Shown: positions 6,770 to 15,378 of the stretch, piece by piece
How positions within the stretch are numbered: position 1 is the stretch's first letter
How the letters are laid out: each line of letters begins with the position of its first letter
Source of the DNA: Pediococcus pentosaceus
GTDB lineage: Bacteria > Bacillota > Bacilli > Lactobacillales > Lactobacillaceae
Reading direction: 5' to 3'
Length of the DNA: 64,000 nt
NCBI RefSeq assembly: GCF_001437285.1
Contig: NZ_JQBF01000004.1
Span: 186,001-250,000, forward strand
Position numbers and translations under genes: made by a program
Notes under the pieces: model-generated
Database searches by the model: none
What the model was told of the DNA's origin: nothing
What the model saw: only the letters and a program-made list of their open reading frames with translations

Positions 6770-9427
6770 TTAATTTTTTCTTGGATAAGTTAAACGAATT
6801 AAACTACTATTCATTGCTGGAATTAAGAAGACTAGTATAACCAGACCACTAATTACCCCAACAGCAACTTGTGTCAAGGTCAGAACTCCTGCTGGAATTA
6901 AGGCAGCAAATGTTCCCCCTAGGATAATTGCAGCTGAAATTACCACGGTTCCAATAATTCCTGCTGATTTAACAATTCGATCTCCAGCATCCTCGTTACC
7001 AAATTCACGGTACTTCATCATTAAGAAGATACTGTAATCTACTCCAAGGGCAACCAACATTACAAAGGTGAAGAAAGGTACATTCCATCCTAATAGATTT
7101 TCCCCAAGGAATGTACTACTAATAAAGCGTGTAATTCCTAGTCCACCTACGTATGCTAGTAGCAATGAAGCAATGATATAGAACGGTTGTAAGATAGAGC
7201 GCGTTACTAACATCAATGCAAGCGTAATGCCAACTAACATAATTACTGCACTACGTAAGAAATCTTGATTAGCAATACTTGATGTATCAGAAGTTTCAGA
7301 AGTCTGACCGCCAATCGAAACGGAAGCTTTCTTCAATGAAGTTCCCTTGATATTGTTGTTAATCATCGTTTGCAGACTTTCAACTTTTTTAATCGACTTA
7401 GCAGTTAATGGATCTGAATCTAAGACCACCGTGATCTTAGCGGCCTTTTTATTTGAAGATAAGTAGACATCTTCTGAATCTTTAAATGTATCACTTTCTA
7501 ACACTGCTTTAGGCACAAATAATGTGTTAGATGCAGATGAATCTTGAAGTTCTTTCAAGTAATCATTGGATTCAGATAGCCCGTCATTTAGTTTACCAAC
7601 GCTGCCACCAGCGGTTGCCATTTTTTGTTGTTGTCCCTTAAGTTCATTTCCAAGAGTTTGAGCATCATTACCGATTGCTTGGGTATAAGTGGCAATTGCT
7701 TGAAGGCGAGTTTGCATTGAACTTACTGAAGCCATTTCTTGGCTAGCTGCTCCAGAAAGAATCGTCATTTGTGTTTGTGATAATGGTTGACCAGCCGCTG
7801 CCATCTTTTGTTGTAAGGCCGTCATCAATTGTTGACCACTTACAGAGCTACCACTAGTTGATTGGATACTCTTCAACTCTTGCCCAATTAAGGTCGCTTT
7901 AGCACCGATATCTTCAAGTTGACTAGCATCAAAATCTCCACCAGTTAAACCTTTTTGAAGTTCTTTTAAGCCCGCTTGAGCCTTGCTTGTTTGGGAAGTC
8001 AACGTCTTCAATTGATCATTAACATAAAGCTGATCTAACTTATCGCCACCTGGTTGAGTAACTGATGCAACCGTCTTGATTCCATCAATACCTTTAATTT
8101 GGTTGGTTAAGTTATCAATAACCCTTAAATCACTTTCATTATCAAGCTTGTGATTGCTCTTGATATAGATGGTAGTAGGTTCCGCCGTTCCTTTGCTAAA
8201 GTGCTTTTGCACCGTCTTAAATCCTTGCTTAGCAGAATAATTAGCTGGTAGTTCAACGACTGTATCATAATTAAGTTTATTGTTATAAGTTAACAGCATT
8301 GGAATTGCTAAAATTACGATGATGCCTAAAGCAATCAATGGATTTTTAGCTGAGTGTCCTGAAAGCCAATCCCACAACTTACTGTGGTTTGATTCTTTTG
8401 AATTATGACTAGGCCAGAATACCTTATTCCCGAGTAGTGACATAAAGAAGGGGTTAACGGTCAATAATGCTAGTAGTAAAATAGCAACCCCAATTCCAAC
8501 CCCCGTTGCCGAACGGTAAATGGAGAACTTAGCCAATGCTAAAGTCAAGAATCCTAATAGAACGGTACTTCCTGAATAAAGAATCGTTTTTCCTGCCACC
8601 TTAAGTGAATGCTTCGTGGCAGTTTCTTTATCCATCCCCTCAATCAAATCATTCTTGAATTGGTTATAGAGTAAGATATTGTAATCTGTCCCGATTCCAA
8701 ACATAACAACGACCATGAAAACTTGGGTAAAGTTTGAAATCGTAAATCCTGTATATTTAGCTAAATTCATCACTGCTGATAAAGCAACGATGAAAGATAG
8801 TCCAACAGTTCCTAAAGAAATTAAAGGAACAATTGGGGAACGGAAGACTAGAATTAGCACAATCAAAATGAAGACGATGGCAATAACTTCAGTCTTTTTA
8901 AGACCCTCTTCAATGGCTACCGAGAAATCATCATTTAAGATATCACTACCAGTTACGTAAGTTTTCACTCCGCTCGTCTTAACTTCTTTAACCAGCTTTT
9001 GATTCATCTTACGCACTGAATCCCGCTTACCTACATCTAGTTGCACTATCTGGGTTGATTTATCTTTTGAAATTAATTGCTTCTTAGTTGCCTCACTATC
9101 GTTAGGAGCAGTAACTCCTTTAATATCATACTTAGATTTATTATCTTTGATTTTATCAATAGTGTCATTGATACGATCTTTTTGCTTATGGGTTAAGGCT
9201 TGGTCACCATTATTAAAGACCAAAACGACCTGGCGCGTATTGCTAATTTTGTGGCCCCAATCTTTTTGGATGGTTTTAGCAACTTGGCTTTTAGCCGTAT
9301 CCGGAATTTTGGTTTGACCTTTTTCAGCTACTAAGCTAGAAATATTAGGTAACATTACGATTCCTAAAATCAAAACGATAATCCAAGTCACAAACTTGGC
9401 AATGTTTTGTTTGATATACTTACTCAT
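6770..9427 (-). CDS. MMPL-family (RND superfamily) exporter
   Basis: An 885-residue membrane protein with the duplicated MMPL layout: a membrane segment near residues 10-30, a first extracellular domain, a membrane bundle at about 175-370, a second large extracellular domain and a second bundle at about 720-880. The second extracellular domain holds a long Gln/Ser-rich, probably coiled-coil stretch (about 470-640) resembling the heptad insert of YhgE/YdgH-type proteins. GTDYNILL and GVDYSIFLMM are the paired charged membrane motifs of proton-driven RND exporters. A TetR regulator lies 48 bases upstream on the same strand, which suggests an inducible exporter of a lipid or toxic compound. Confidence 0.88.
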   Translation of the reverse strand: MSKYIKQNIAKFVTWIIVLILGIVMLPNISSLVAEKGQTKIPDTAKSQVAKTIQKDWGHKISNTRQVVLVFNNGDQALTHKQKDRINDTIDKIKDNKSKYDIKGVTAPNDSEATKKQLISKDKSTQIVQLDVGKRDSVRKMNQKLVKEVKTSGVKTYVTGSDILNDDFSVAIEEGLKKTEVIAIVFILIVLILVFRSPIVPLISLGTVGLSFIVALSAVMNLAKYTGFTISNFTQVFMVVVMFGIGTDYNILLYNQFKNDLIEGMDKETATKHSLKVAGKTILYSGSTVLLGFLTLALAKFSIYRSATGVGIGVAILLLALLTVNPFFMSLLGNKVFWPSHNSKESNHSKLWDWLSGHSAKNPLIALGIIVILAIPMLLTYNNKLNYDTVVELPANYSAKQGFKTVQKHFSKGTAEPTTIYIKSNHKLDNESDLRVIDNLTNQIKGIDGIKTVASVTQPGGDKLDQLYVNDQLKTLTSQTSKAQAGLKELQKGLTGGDFDASQLEDIGAKATLIGQELKSIQSTSGSSVSGQQLMTALQQKMAAAGQPLSQTQMTILSGAASQEMASVSSMQTRLQAIATYTQAIGNDAQTLGNELKGQQQKMATAGGSVGKLNDGLSESNDYLKELQDSSASNTLFVPKAVLESDTFKDSEDVYLSSNKKAAKITVVLDSDPLTAKSIKKVESLQTMINNNIKGTSLKKASVSIGGQTSETSDTSSIANQDFLRSAVIMLVGITLALMLVTRSILQPFYIIASLLLAYVGGLGITRFISSTFLGENLLGWNVPFFTFVMLVALGVDYSIFLMMKYREFGNEDAGDRIVKSAGIIGTVVISAAIILGGTFAALIPAGVLTLTQVAVGVISGLVILVFLIPAMNSSLIRLTYPRKN

Positions 9428-9475
9428 ACTCTTCTCTCCTATCTATAATTAATCAATTCACTCTTCTCTTAATGC

Positions 9476-10042
9476 TTATTTCCCTAGTAACTCATCAACA
9501 TATTCCATCGCTTCTCTCTTAGACAATGGATGATTCTCGATGAAAATCCACTTAAGTACCAACAAAATCGTATTACTATAATGCTCTGCTACTAATTCTA
9601 GTGGTACTTTCGAAGTTTGATTTTTTAGATGTTGCTTTAAAATCGTAATAGCCTCGTTTTTAAAGTACTCATAAATGCTGCTCACGATCGAACTATTATT
9701 AGCATTATGCTTTGCTAATTGAGTTAATAGTTCCCGATGCTGATCCATGGCCTCAAAGATTTGACCCAATACATATTCTTGAAGATCTTCGTCAGCAACG
9801 TCATGATACTGCTCAATATTGCTTTCTTCTTTGAATAATAACCAACAATAATTCAATAAATCTTTTTTATCTTCAAAATAGTTATAGAAAGTTGCCCGCG
9901 GGAAATTACTAATCTTACAAATTTCATTAATGCTAATATCGTCATACGATTTTTCCGCTAGTAGCTTATACATCGCATCCGAAAATGCTCTTAAAGTTCT
10001 TTGCGCTCCTTTGGTTGATTTTTTCGTCAAATCATATTTCAT
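9476..10042 (-). CDS. TetR-family transcriptional regulator
   Basis: A 188-residue protein with an N-terminal helix-turn-helix (about residues 15-60; ISINEICKISNFPRATFYNY FEDK region) typical of TetR repressors, and a variable ligand-binding C-terminal half. It precedes the MMPL exporter on the same strand, so it probably represses the pair together. I saw no clear palindromic operator upstream, only AT-rich sequence. Confidence 0.88.
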   Translation of the reverse strand: MKYDLTKKSTKGAQRTLRAFSDAMYKLLAEKSYDDISINEICKISNFPRATFYNYFEDKKDLLNYCWLLFKEESNIEQYHDVADEDLQEYVLGQIFEAMDQHRELLTQLAKHNANNSSIVSSIYEYFKNEAITILKQHLKNQTSKVPLELVAEHYSNTILLVLKWIFIENHPLSKREAMEYVDELLGK

Positions 10043-10146
10043 TTATTCCCTCCAAAAATGTTTTTCTCGATAAACTATTCTATCTCCACATATTTATTTT
10101 TGCAACAGTTTAAATTTAGACATGTGTAAAAATACGTTTTCATACA

Positions 10147-10178
10147 AAAAAGTTACGATAAAATTAATTATCGTAACT
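10147..10178 (-). terminator. Terminator after the VOC gene
   Basis: Arms AGTTACGATA (10151-10160) and TATCGTAACT (10169-10178), followed on the minus strand by TTTTTTG. Confidence 0.8.
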
Positions 10179-10189
10179 CTGCCTTGGTA

Positions 10190-10570
10190 TCATTCATGTA
10201 ATTCTAAAGGTAACCCATCTGGATCGAAGAAAAACGTCATCTTTTGCTGATTCAATTCATCCCGCCGAATATCTTCAACTTTAATCCCGACGGAACGTAA
10301 ATAGTCTACATCTTTTTCGATGTTATCCGTAGCAAACGAAATGTGGCGTAGCCCCGCTGCTTCAGGATATGAAACCCGCTGAGGAGCGTCTGGTTTGATA
10401 AAAATTTCAAACATCAAATCTCCATATTTTAAATCTAGTTTTACGTCGTTTCGATCTACGCGTTCCGTTTCTGCAACTACTTCCATCCCTAATTTATGAA
10501 CATAAAATTCTTTAGCTAAAACGTAGTCCGTACAAATAATTGCGATATGATTAACAGCCCTAACTTCCAT
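10190..10570 (-). CDS. VOC-superfamily (glyoxalase-like) protein
   Basis: The start at 10570 (MEVRAVNHIAI) follows GAGGAGG, giving 126 residues. The fold signature is clear: NHIAIICTDYVLAKEFYVHKLG at the start, GLRHISFATDNI in the middle and FFFDPDGLPLELHE at the end, with His and Glu at the usual metal positions. It most resembles the small SMU1112c/YaeR-like glyoxalase group. The substrate cannot be told from the sequence. Confidence 0.82.
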   Translation of the reverse strand: MEVRAVNHIAIICTDYVLAKEFYVHKLGMEVVAETERVDRNDVKLDLKYGDLMFEIFIKPDAPQRVSYPEAAGLRHISFATDNIEKDVDYLRSVGIKVEDIRRDELNQQKMTFFFDPDGLPLELHE

Positions 10571-10744
10571 CTGGTTCCTCCTCAAAACTTGTTTCCTTCA
10601 TTTTAGCCTGAAGGGCTAGCTAGAACAACTGATTTAATTTACCGAACCAAATCCTGAGCACAATATTTAACTTCTGTTTTAAATTAAGGTAATATCAAAT
10701 CGTAGGAGCTCAGTGTTTGTTTTACGCATAGGAGGAATTTTATT

Positions 10745-11152
10745 ATGAAAATTAATATTACAGAGAATGCAAAAGATTATTTATTAAAGAAAGATATCGA
10801 CGGTAAGCATATCTTCTTAGCACTTGATGATGGTTCTAGTAAATTTTCAAAATTAGGTGGATCATGTGCTATTGGTAATAAATTCCAACTAGTTATCTCA
10901 TCTGTTCCTGATCAAGCTTACACGGATACAATTGAAAACGATGCGGATCTTAATCTTACTACTGGTAAAGAAGAGGCTAATTATTTAGGTAATGGGCTAA
11001 AATTAGATTATAAAATGGGACTGCTTAAACTCAGTGATGATAGTAGCATCTTAGATGGTGCCGTTACTGTTCAAAATTACGAACCAACAGATGCCCAAAC
11101 TAAGGACGAACTCGCTAAAGATATGAAAGATATCGGTAATAAAATTTGCTAA
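10745..11152 (+). CDS. HesB/YfhF-like iron-sulfur biogenesis-type protein
   Basis: A 135-residue soluble protein starting MKINITENAKDYLLKK after AGGAGGAA. The N-terminal third, with GSSKFSKLGGSCAIG, fits the HesB-like/YfhF family common in lactobacilli. Only two cysteines are visible (in GGSC and at the very C-terminus), so the three-cysteine motif of A-type scaffold proteins is absent and cluster binding is doubtful. It is a single gene with its own terminator. Confidence 0.7.
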   Translation: MKINITENAKDYLLKKDIDGKHIFLALDDGSSKFSKLGGSCAIGNKFQLVISSVPDQAYTDTIENDADLNLTTGKEEANYLGNGLKLDYKMGLLKLSDDSSILDGAVTVQNYEPTDAQTKDELAKDMKDIGNKIC

Positions 11153-11158
11153 TAAAAA

Positions 11159-11201
11159 TAAAGAACCTTAACTTCTTTTTCTGAAGTTAAGGTTCTTTTT
11201 T
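11159..11201. terminator. Bidirectional terminator
   Basis: Fifteen-bp perfect arms AAGAACCTTAACTTC (11161-11175) and GAAGTTAAGGTTCTT (11183-11197) with flanking A and T runs. It serves the HesB-like gene and the end of the polysaccharide operon. Confidence 0.9.
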
Positions 11202-11209
11202 ATGCTGCT

Positions 11210-12064
11210 CTAAACATCATATTGAGTTTCTTTAATTCCATCATTCATTAAATCATATGGATTACTCATTTCCTCTGCGTTCCATTCTGAAACACCCACA
11301 ACCATTGAAATAGCGAGATTCACTAACTCTGGGCTTTCCTTAATCCGTTTTTCAAACGCATCTTTAGCCCGTTGTCCAGCGATTTTTCCTCCTGTAGCAT
11401 TAGTGTACAAAAGAATCGCCCACGTTGGATCTTCATTTTCCAAAATATAGGTAATATCATTATCACGCGTCGAACTTTTGATTACCTCTGAAGCAATTTG
11501 TAATAAAAGCTGAAGTTGGCGATCACTCATCATTCTCCGTAAATCATTAAAATATCTTATTTTAATAATTAGCGTGGATACGGGAATCTCAAAGCGTCGA
11601 CTAGTTTCAATAAATACTCCGGCATCTTCCACATATGCAACCATCGTCCGCAAATTAGTTTGTTGATCAAAGGCGCCCCGCTCTACCAAAGCCGCATGTA
11701 AATCACTATTCGCCTTTTGCAATGCAATCTGACTTCGCGTTGAAAGGTACATGGTCAGTGAAATTAATAACGGCATGATTAGCCAGAAAAGCAGCGACCA
11801 CTGGATTTCGTGATTCAAACCAAAATATTCATACAACATAACTACGGTTTGAAAAGCAATAAACACCATATTTGCTAACAAGCTGGGAATAATTCCCATA
11901 AAGTAAGTTACAATTAAAATTCCCATGGTGATGATTAAATAAATTATATTCACAACGATGTTTTGAGAAAGCATCATCAAAACGGCCGTAATACTAAGCA
12001 TTAATAGAAGTAGGAGTAGCCCAATATCTTCATACAAATGCTCTTTGCTATTTTTGTTTTGCAT
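11210..12064 (-). CDS. pssE: Membrane protein with degenerate GGDEF domain, probable c-di-GMP receptor (PssE-like)
   Basis: The start at 12064 (MQNKNSKEH) follows GGAGGT; an earlier in-frame ATG lies in the ribosome site itself. Residues 15-110 form about four membrane segments; a linker leads to a GGDEF-type domain (about 130-280). The active-site motif reads ENEDP (209-213) instead of GGDEF, so cyclase activity is not expected. The inhibitory c-di-GMP-binding I-site RxxD is intact as RDND (200-203), five residues before the motif, the canonical spacing. It is the last gene of a polysaccharide operon, the position of PssE in Listeria pss as I recall it. I infer that it activates the synthase when it binds c-di-GMP. 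Confidence 0.8.
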   Translation of the reverse strand: MQNKNSKEHLYEDIGLLLLLLMLSITAVLMMLSQNIVVNIIYLIITMGILIVTYFMGIIPSLLANMVFIAFQTVVMLYEYFGLNHEIQWSLLFWLIMPLLISLTMYLSTRSQIALQKANSDLHAALVERGAFDQQTNLRTMVAYVEDAGVFIETSRRFEIPVSTLIIKIRYFNDLRRMMSDRQLQLLLQIASEVIKSSTRDNDITYILENEDPTWAILLYTNATGGKIAGQRAKDAFEKRIKESPELVNLAISMVVGVSEWNAEEMSNPYDLMNDGIKETQYDV

Positions 12065-12425
12065 TCTTACGACCTCCATTCATCATGGCTTGCTTTCTGA
12101 AAACTAAGTAAACTCCAAAACCGATGACAATCAAAGCTAAAAAGACAATTCCCAAATAAATAATTAATTGACTATTTTTACTAATGGTCCGCTTGTGTTC
12201 TAAGTTTCGATCAATGTATTTGTTTTTCTTGAAGCGGTAACTATAGTGGGTGTTATTTTGATCTACCACAATTGCATCGCCTGTAAATTGATCGATATTC
12301 TTCTTAAAATTAAGCTGTGTCGAAGCTAGATAACTGGCTTCCGGAGTAGCTCCCGTTAGGACTAAAATGCCTTTTTTACTATTTTCAGGGGAACGAATTA
12401 GTTGCGCTGTTCCAATCGTCTTACC
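12048..12425 (-). pseudogene. C-terminal remnant of the BcsB-like gene, after an in-frame stop
   Basis: The same reading frame continues without a break for 125 codons past the TAA at 12426-12428, starting GKTIGTAQLIRSPE. It includes a transmembrane helix (about SQLIIYLGIVFLALIVIGF) and a basic tail, exactly the membrane anchor missing from the upstream part. The join needs no frameshift; changing one base of TAA (for example CAA) would restore a 706-residue protein. A GTG inside could restart translation at 12269, but no good ribosome site was seen. Confidence 0.85.
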
Positions 12426-14168
12426 TTAATCTTCCTCAATACTGAGCTTTTCATTAGAAACAAACCCTCGATAGTCATCAGAATATTTGAAATACAAATC
12501 TTTATTCAAGGATTTAATCATTGCATTATTAGAAGGAGTCCCAAGTACAATTAAATTATCATTAATCATTGTATCTTGATTAGGCTGTTCAGTATAAAAT
12601 TTAATTTTTCCAGTATTACTCTTAGCGTAAGCGCCCATCAAGTTAAAAATATTTGTTAAACTCTTGAAGTCTATCGCAGTTAATTTTTTAGGTATAACCA
12701 CTGCTAAGTTGTTATATGTTTGGTTCTTCATAAAGATTGTGGGATAGTTGGTAAAGAGTAAATCGTTACTCTTTTCTGATTTAACCTTCATTTCAGAATT
12801 CGTATCTACTTCTGCCCAAGGGGTTTCAGAATTATCTGAAGTTTCTTGATCCTTCATTTCCAAATCAAAAGCTACTCGGACTTCAAAGCTGTTTCCTAAG
12901 GAAGTCCCTTTAGGAACCTCCAAAGTAACTTCATCTCCATTAGCTTTAGCAGCGGTTAATTTTTTACTTCCTAAGGTTGTATCATTAACGTACACCGTCA
13001 CTAAGGAACGTTTGAAGTTAAGGTTTTTGCTATATCGAAAATGTAATCTCACCTTAGAACCATCTGCATTTGTCCGATCATTAGGTAAAGTTACAAAATA
13101 ACTAGTCTCTCGATGTCCCGCTCCCTTAATCTTATCAATGGCGTTGGTTAATTGATATTTACCTTCATCTTGGATTTCGGATGTAAAAGTGTTCGTTAGG
13201 GAAGATACTATTTCCTTACTTTTATCTGTCTGATGCATTAATTCCGAATTAGCAAAAAACTGAGCAGCTTTTTTTAATAAGCCATCTGTTTTGGCCGTTA
13301 CAATTAAATAATCACCTTTTTTAGTATAGTGAGTTTTAATTACCGCTCTTTTCTCAACATCTTTTTCGCTAATTTCCTGCTTCAAAGCTTTAGGAAGATT
13401 ATCATATTTAGCGACATACAAAATATAATCACCTTTAGTAGCATCCATATTTGTATTTTGAACAACATTGATTTGATCATTATCAGTAGTAATCACACGT
13501 GATTCACCTGCTAAGGCCGTCATACTAGCTGTTAATCCCCCCTTCGTCGGTTGATCAGGCGTTACAATTTTAGAATGTTGGTTGGTTACTGTATCCTCAC
13601 CAGAAAAATGATCATAAAAAGAATGGAGCGTGTTTTCTGGATCTTTTAGTTCATATTTGAAATTCACATTAGACCCTGACTTAACCGTTAGCCAATTAGC
13701 TGGAGTTTGTGCTAAATCATAATTCTTAGCATCTTTTTTATTTAAAATTTGTCCTTTAATTTCAAGTTTATTAGTACCTTGCAGGAGTTCTAGCGGAATC
13801 TCAACAGCTTTACTCTGGAAACCACTCTTATGCTCTGGACGGAATGAATAGAACTTAACGCCGTTCATTGATAACGTAATATCAGACGTTGTTTTATCAG
13901 CTAACTGCGAAACTTGATAATTAAAATTAAAGGTAGCTTTTTTGACGTTCCAATAATCCATCTTGGTAAAGTACATGCTAGTTGCTGTTGATTTACCAGA
14001 TAAAGTTGTTGTATCATTTTGAAAATTTTGAGTATAAGTTAGGTCTTCAGCATGCACTTGACCCACGCCGACTAATGACATTAATAATATCGTTAATGTT
14101 AAAATAATTAATTTACTTATACCGCTTAGTTTTATACCATTTTGCTTGTTTATGAAAGACTTGTTCAC
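12426..14168 (-). CDS. BcsB-like polysaccharide synthase subunit, truncated by nonsense codon
   Basis: The 580-residue visible part has a signal peptide (cleavage probably after VHA, residue 40) followed by alternating carbohydrate-binding-like and linker regions typical of BcsB, the extracytoplasmic partner of BcsA-type synthases. It starts at GTG 14168 behind GGTGGGG and overlaps the glycosyltransferase gene by 56 bases, indicating tight coupling. A TAA at 12426-12428 stops the frame before the C-terminal membrane anchor, which is encoded in frame just downstream. The product would be released or unstable unless the stop is read through or is a sequencing error. Confidence 0.85.
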   Translation of the reverse strand: MNKSFINKQNGIKLSGISKLIILTLTILLMSLVGVGQVHAEDLTYTQNFQNDTTTLSGKSTATSMYFTKMDYWNVKKATFNFNYQVSQLADKTTSDITLSMNGVKFYSFRPEHKSGFQSKAVEIPLELLQGTNKLEIKGQILNKKDAKNYDLAQTPANWLTVKSGSNVNFKYELKDPENTLHSFYDHFSGEDTVTNQHSKIVTPDQPTKGGLTASMTALAGESRVITTDNDQINVVQNTNMDATKGDYILYVAKYDNLPKALKQEISEKDVEKRAVIKTHYTKKGDYLIVTAKTDGLLKKAAQFFANSELMHQTDKSKEIVSSLTNTFTSEIQDEGKYQLTNAIDKIKGAGHRETSYFVTLPNDRTNADGSKVRLHFRYSKNLNFKRSLVTVYVNDTTLGSKKLTAAKANGDEVTLEVPKGTSLGNSFEVRVAFDLEMKDQETSDNSETPWAEVDTNSEMKVKSEKSNDLLFTNYPTIFMKNQTYNNLAVVIPKKLTAIDFKSLTNIFNLMGAYAKSNTGKIKFYTEQPNQDTMINDNLIVLGTPSNNAMIKSLNKDLYFKYSDDYRGFVSNEKLSIEED

Positions 14169-15357
14169 GAATATACCCCACCATTCCGTATGCTGCGACT
14201 GCTAGCCACATTTGACTGTATACCAAATACATAAAAATAATATAAAGAATATTGCTAAAACGCATTTCACCCTTTTCGGTTGTGACCGTGACAAAGGTAC
14301 TGATGACAAACATTATTATTCCAAATAACCACAAAGCATTACTAAAACCTTGTAAATCTGAATGGGCCAACCCAGCGACTGAAAGAACAAAAACTACATC
14401 AGATAGAATCAAAGCGGTCATCAATAAAAAGTACGTTGACAAGAAATAGAGTAAGTCAAAGCGAATGGGACGTCCGGCCTTTTTAAAGAGTAATTTGGCA
14501 TTTTTAACGACCACGTAAATGTTTCCTTTCACCCAGCGCGTTCGCTGATGGAACCACACATCTAAGGTTTGTGGTTCCTGTTCCCAAGTAACCGCACGTG
14601 GCTGAAACTTAATTTGATATCCCATCTGGTAGACCCGAAAACTAATTTCCGTATCTTCCGCTAAGGCTTTAACATCCCAACCACCAATTTTTTCTAAAAT
14701 TTCGCGTCTAATAACATAATTGGTTCCTGGAATCGTACATAGCCTAAACAGCCGTTGACGTCCCGCTTGAGCCATCCATTGAAACGAAAGTGTTTCAATA
14801 TTAATAAATCTGGTTAAAATAGTTGCTTCTTTATTTCTAGTTCTAAACTTTCCAATAACCGCCGCTAAACGGTCATTTCCTAAAAGTTCTGCTACTAAAA
14901 GACGAAGCGCACCACGTTCTGGAGCGTTATCTGCATCATAAATTGCAATAACACTTCCTTTGGCTTGCTTCAAACCAATATTTAGGGCATTGGACTTGCC
15001 TTTGCCCCCCGTAACATTATCTGTATTAATAACTTTCAAACGTTCTTCGCCAAAATCATTTTGGACTTCTTTTAATAACTCTGCCGAATTATCACTTGAA
15101 TTGTCATTAATCACAATAATCTCATAGTGATCATGGGGGTAGTCAAAACTGAGCAACGATAAAACAGTTTTAACAATTACGATTCCTTCATTATGCGCGG
15201 GTACCATTACCGTCACAAAGGGAATCTTTTCAGGAAGTTGCTTATCCGGTTTGGGAGCTTCTTGGAGATACCACGTATATCCAGCTACCGTTAAAATCAA
15301 ATTAATTATTAACGTTCCCCAAATGGCTATGATAGCTACCATTAGGAAAAAATCCAA
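14113..15357 (-). CDS. pssC: Family 2 processive glycosyltransferase (BcsA/PssC-like)
   Basis: A 414-residue membrane enzyme with one N-terminal and four or so C-terminal membrane segments around a GT-A domain. The processive GT2 motifs are all present: Asp85 in INDNSSD, DADN at 141-144, AEDTE at 233-237 and QRTRW at 271-275. It should polymerise a nucleotide-sugar and move the chain across the membrane. No PilZ domain is present, so c-di-GMP control would have to come from the separate PssE-like protein. The sugar is unknown; the Listeria counterpart makes a ManNAc-Gal polymer. Confidence 0.92.
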   Translation of the reverse strand: MDFFLMVAIIAIWGTLIINLILTVAGYTWYLQEAPKPDKQLPEKIPFVTVMVPAHNEGIVIVKTVLSLLSFDYPHDHYEIIVINDNSSDNSAELLKEVQNDFGEERLKVINTDNVTGGKGKSNALNIGLKQAKGSVIAIYDADNAPERGALRLLVAELLGNDRLAAVIGKFRTRNKEATILTRFINIETLSFQWMAQAGRQRLFRLCTIPGTNYVIRREILEKIGGWDVKALAEDTEISFRVYQMGYQIKFQPRAVTWEQEPQTLDVWFHQRTRWVKGNIYVVVKNAKLLFKKAGRPIRFDLLYFLSTYFLLMTALILSDVVFVLSVAGLAHSDLQGFSNALWLFGIIMFVISTFVTVTTEKGEMRFSNILYIIFMYLVYSQMWLAVAAYGMVGYIREQVFHKQAKWYKTKRYK

Positions 15358-15378
15358 AATTGTGATGATTCATTCCTC

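Noticed and set aside
10043-10140. TetR operator upstream of the TetR/MMPL pair
   Set aside because: Only AT-rich sequence with a weak ACATGTGT element; no convincing palindrome.
12420-12434. Frameshift in the BcsB-like gene
   Set aside because: The downstream part is in exactly the same frame (52 sense codons from the stop to the internal GTG), so it is a nonsense codon, not a frameshift.
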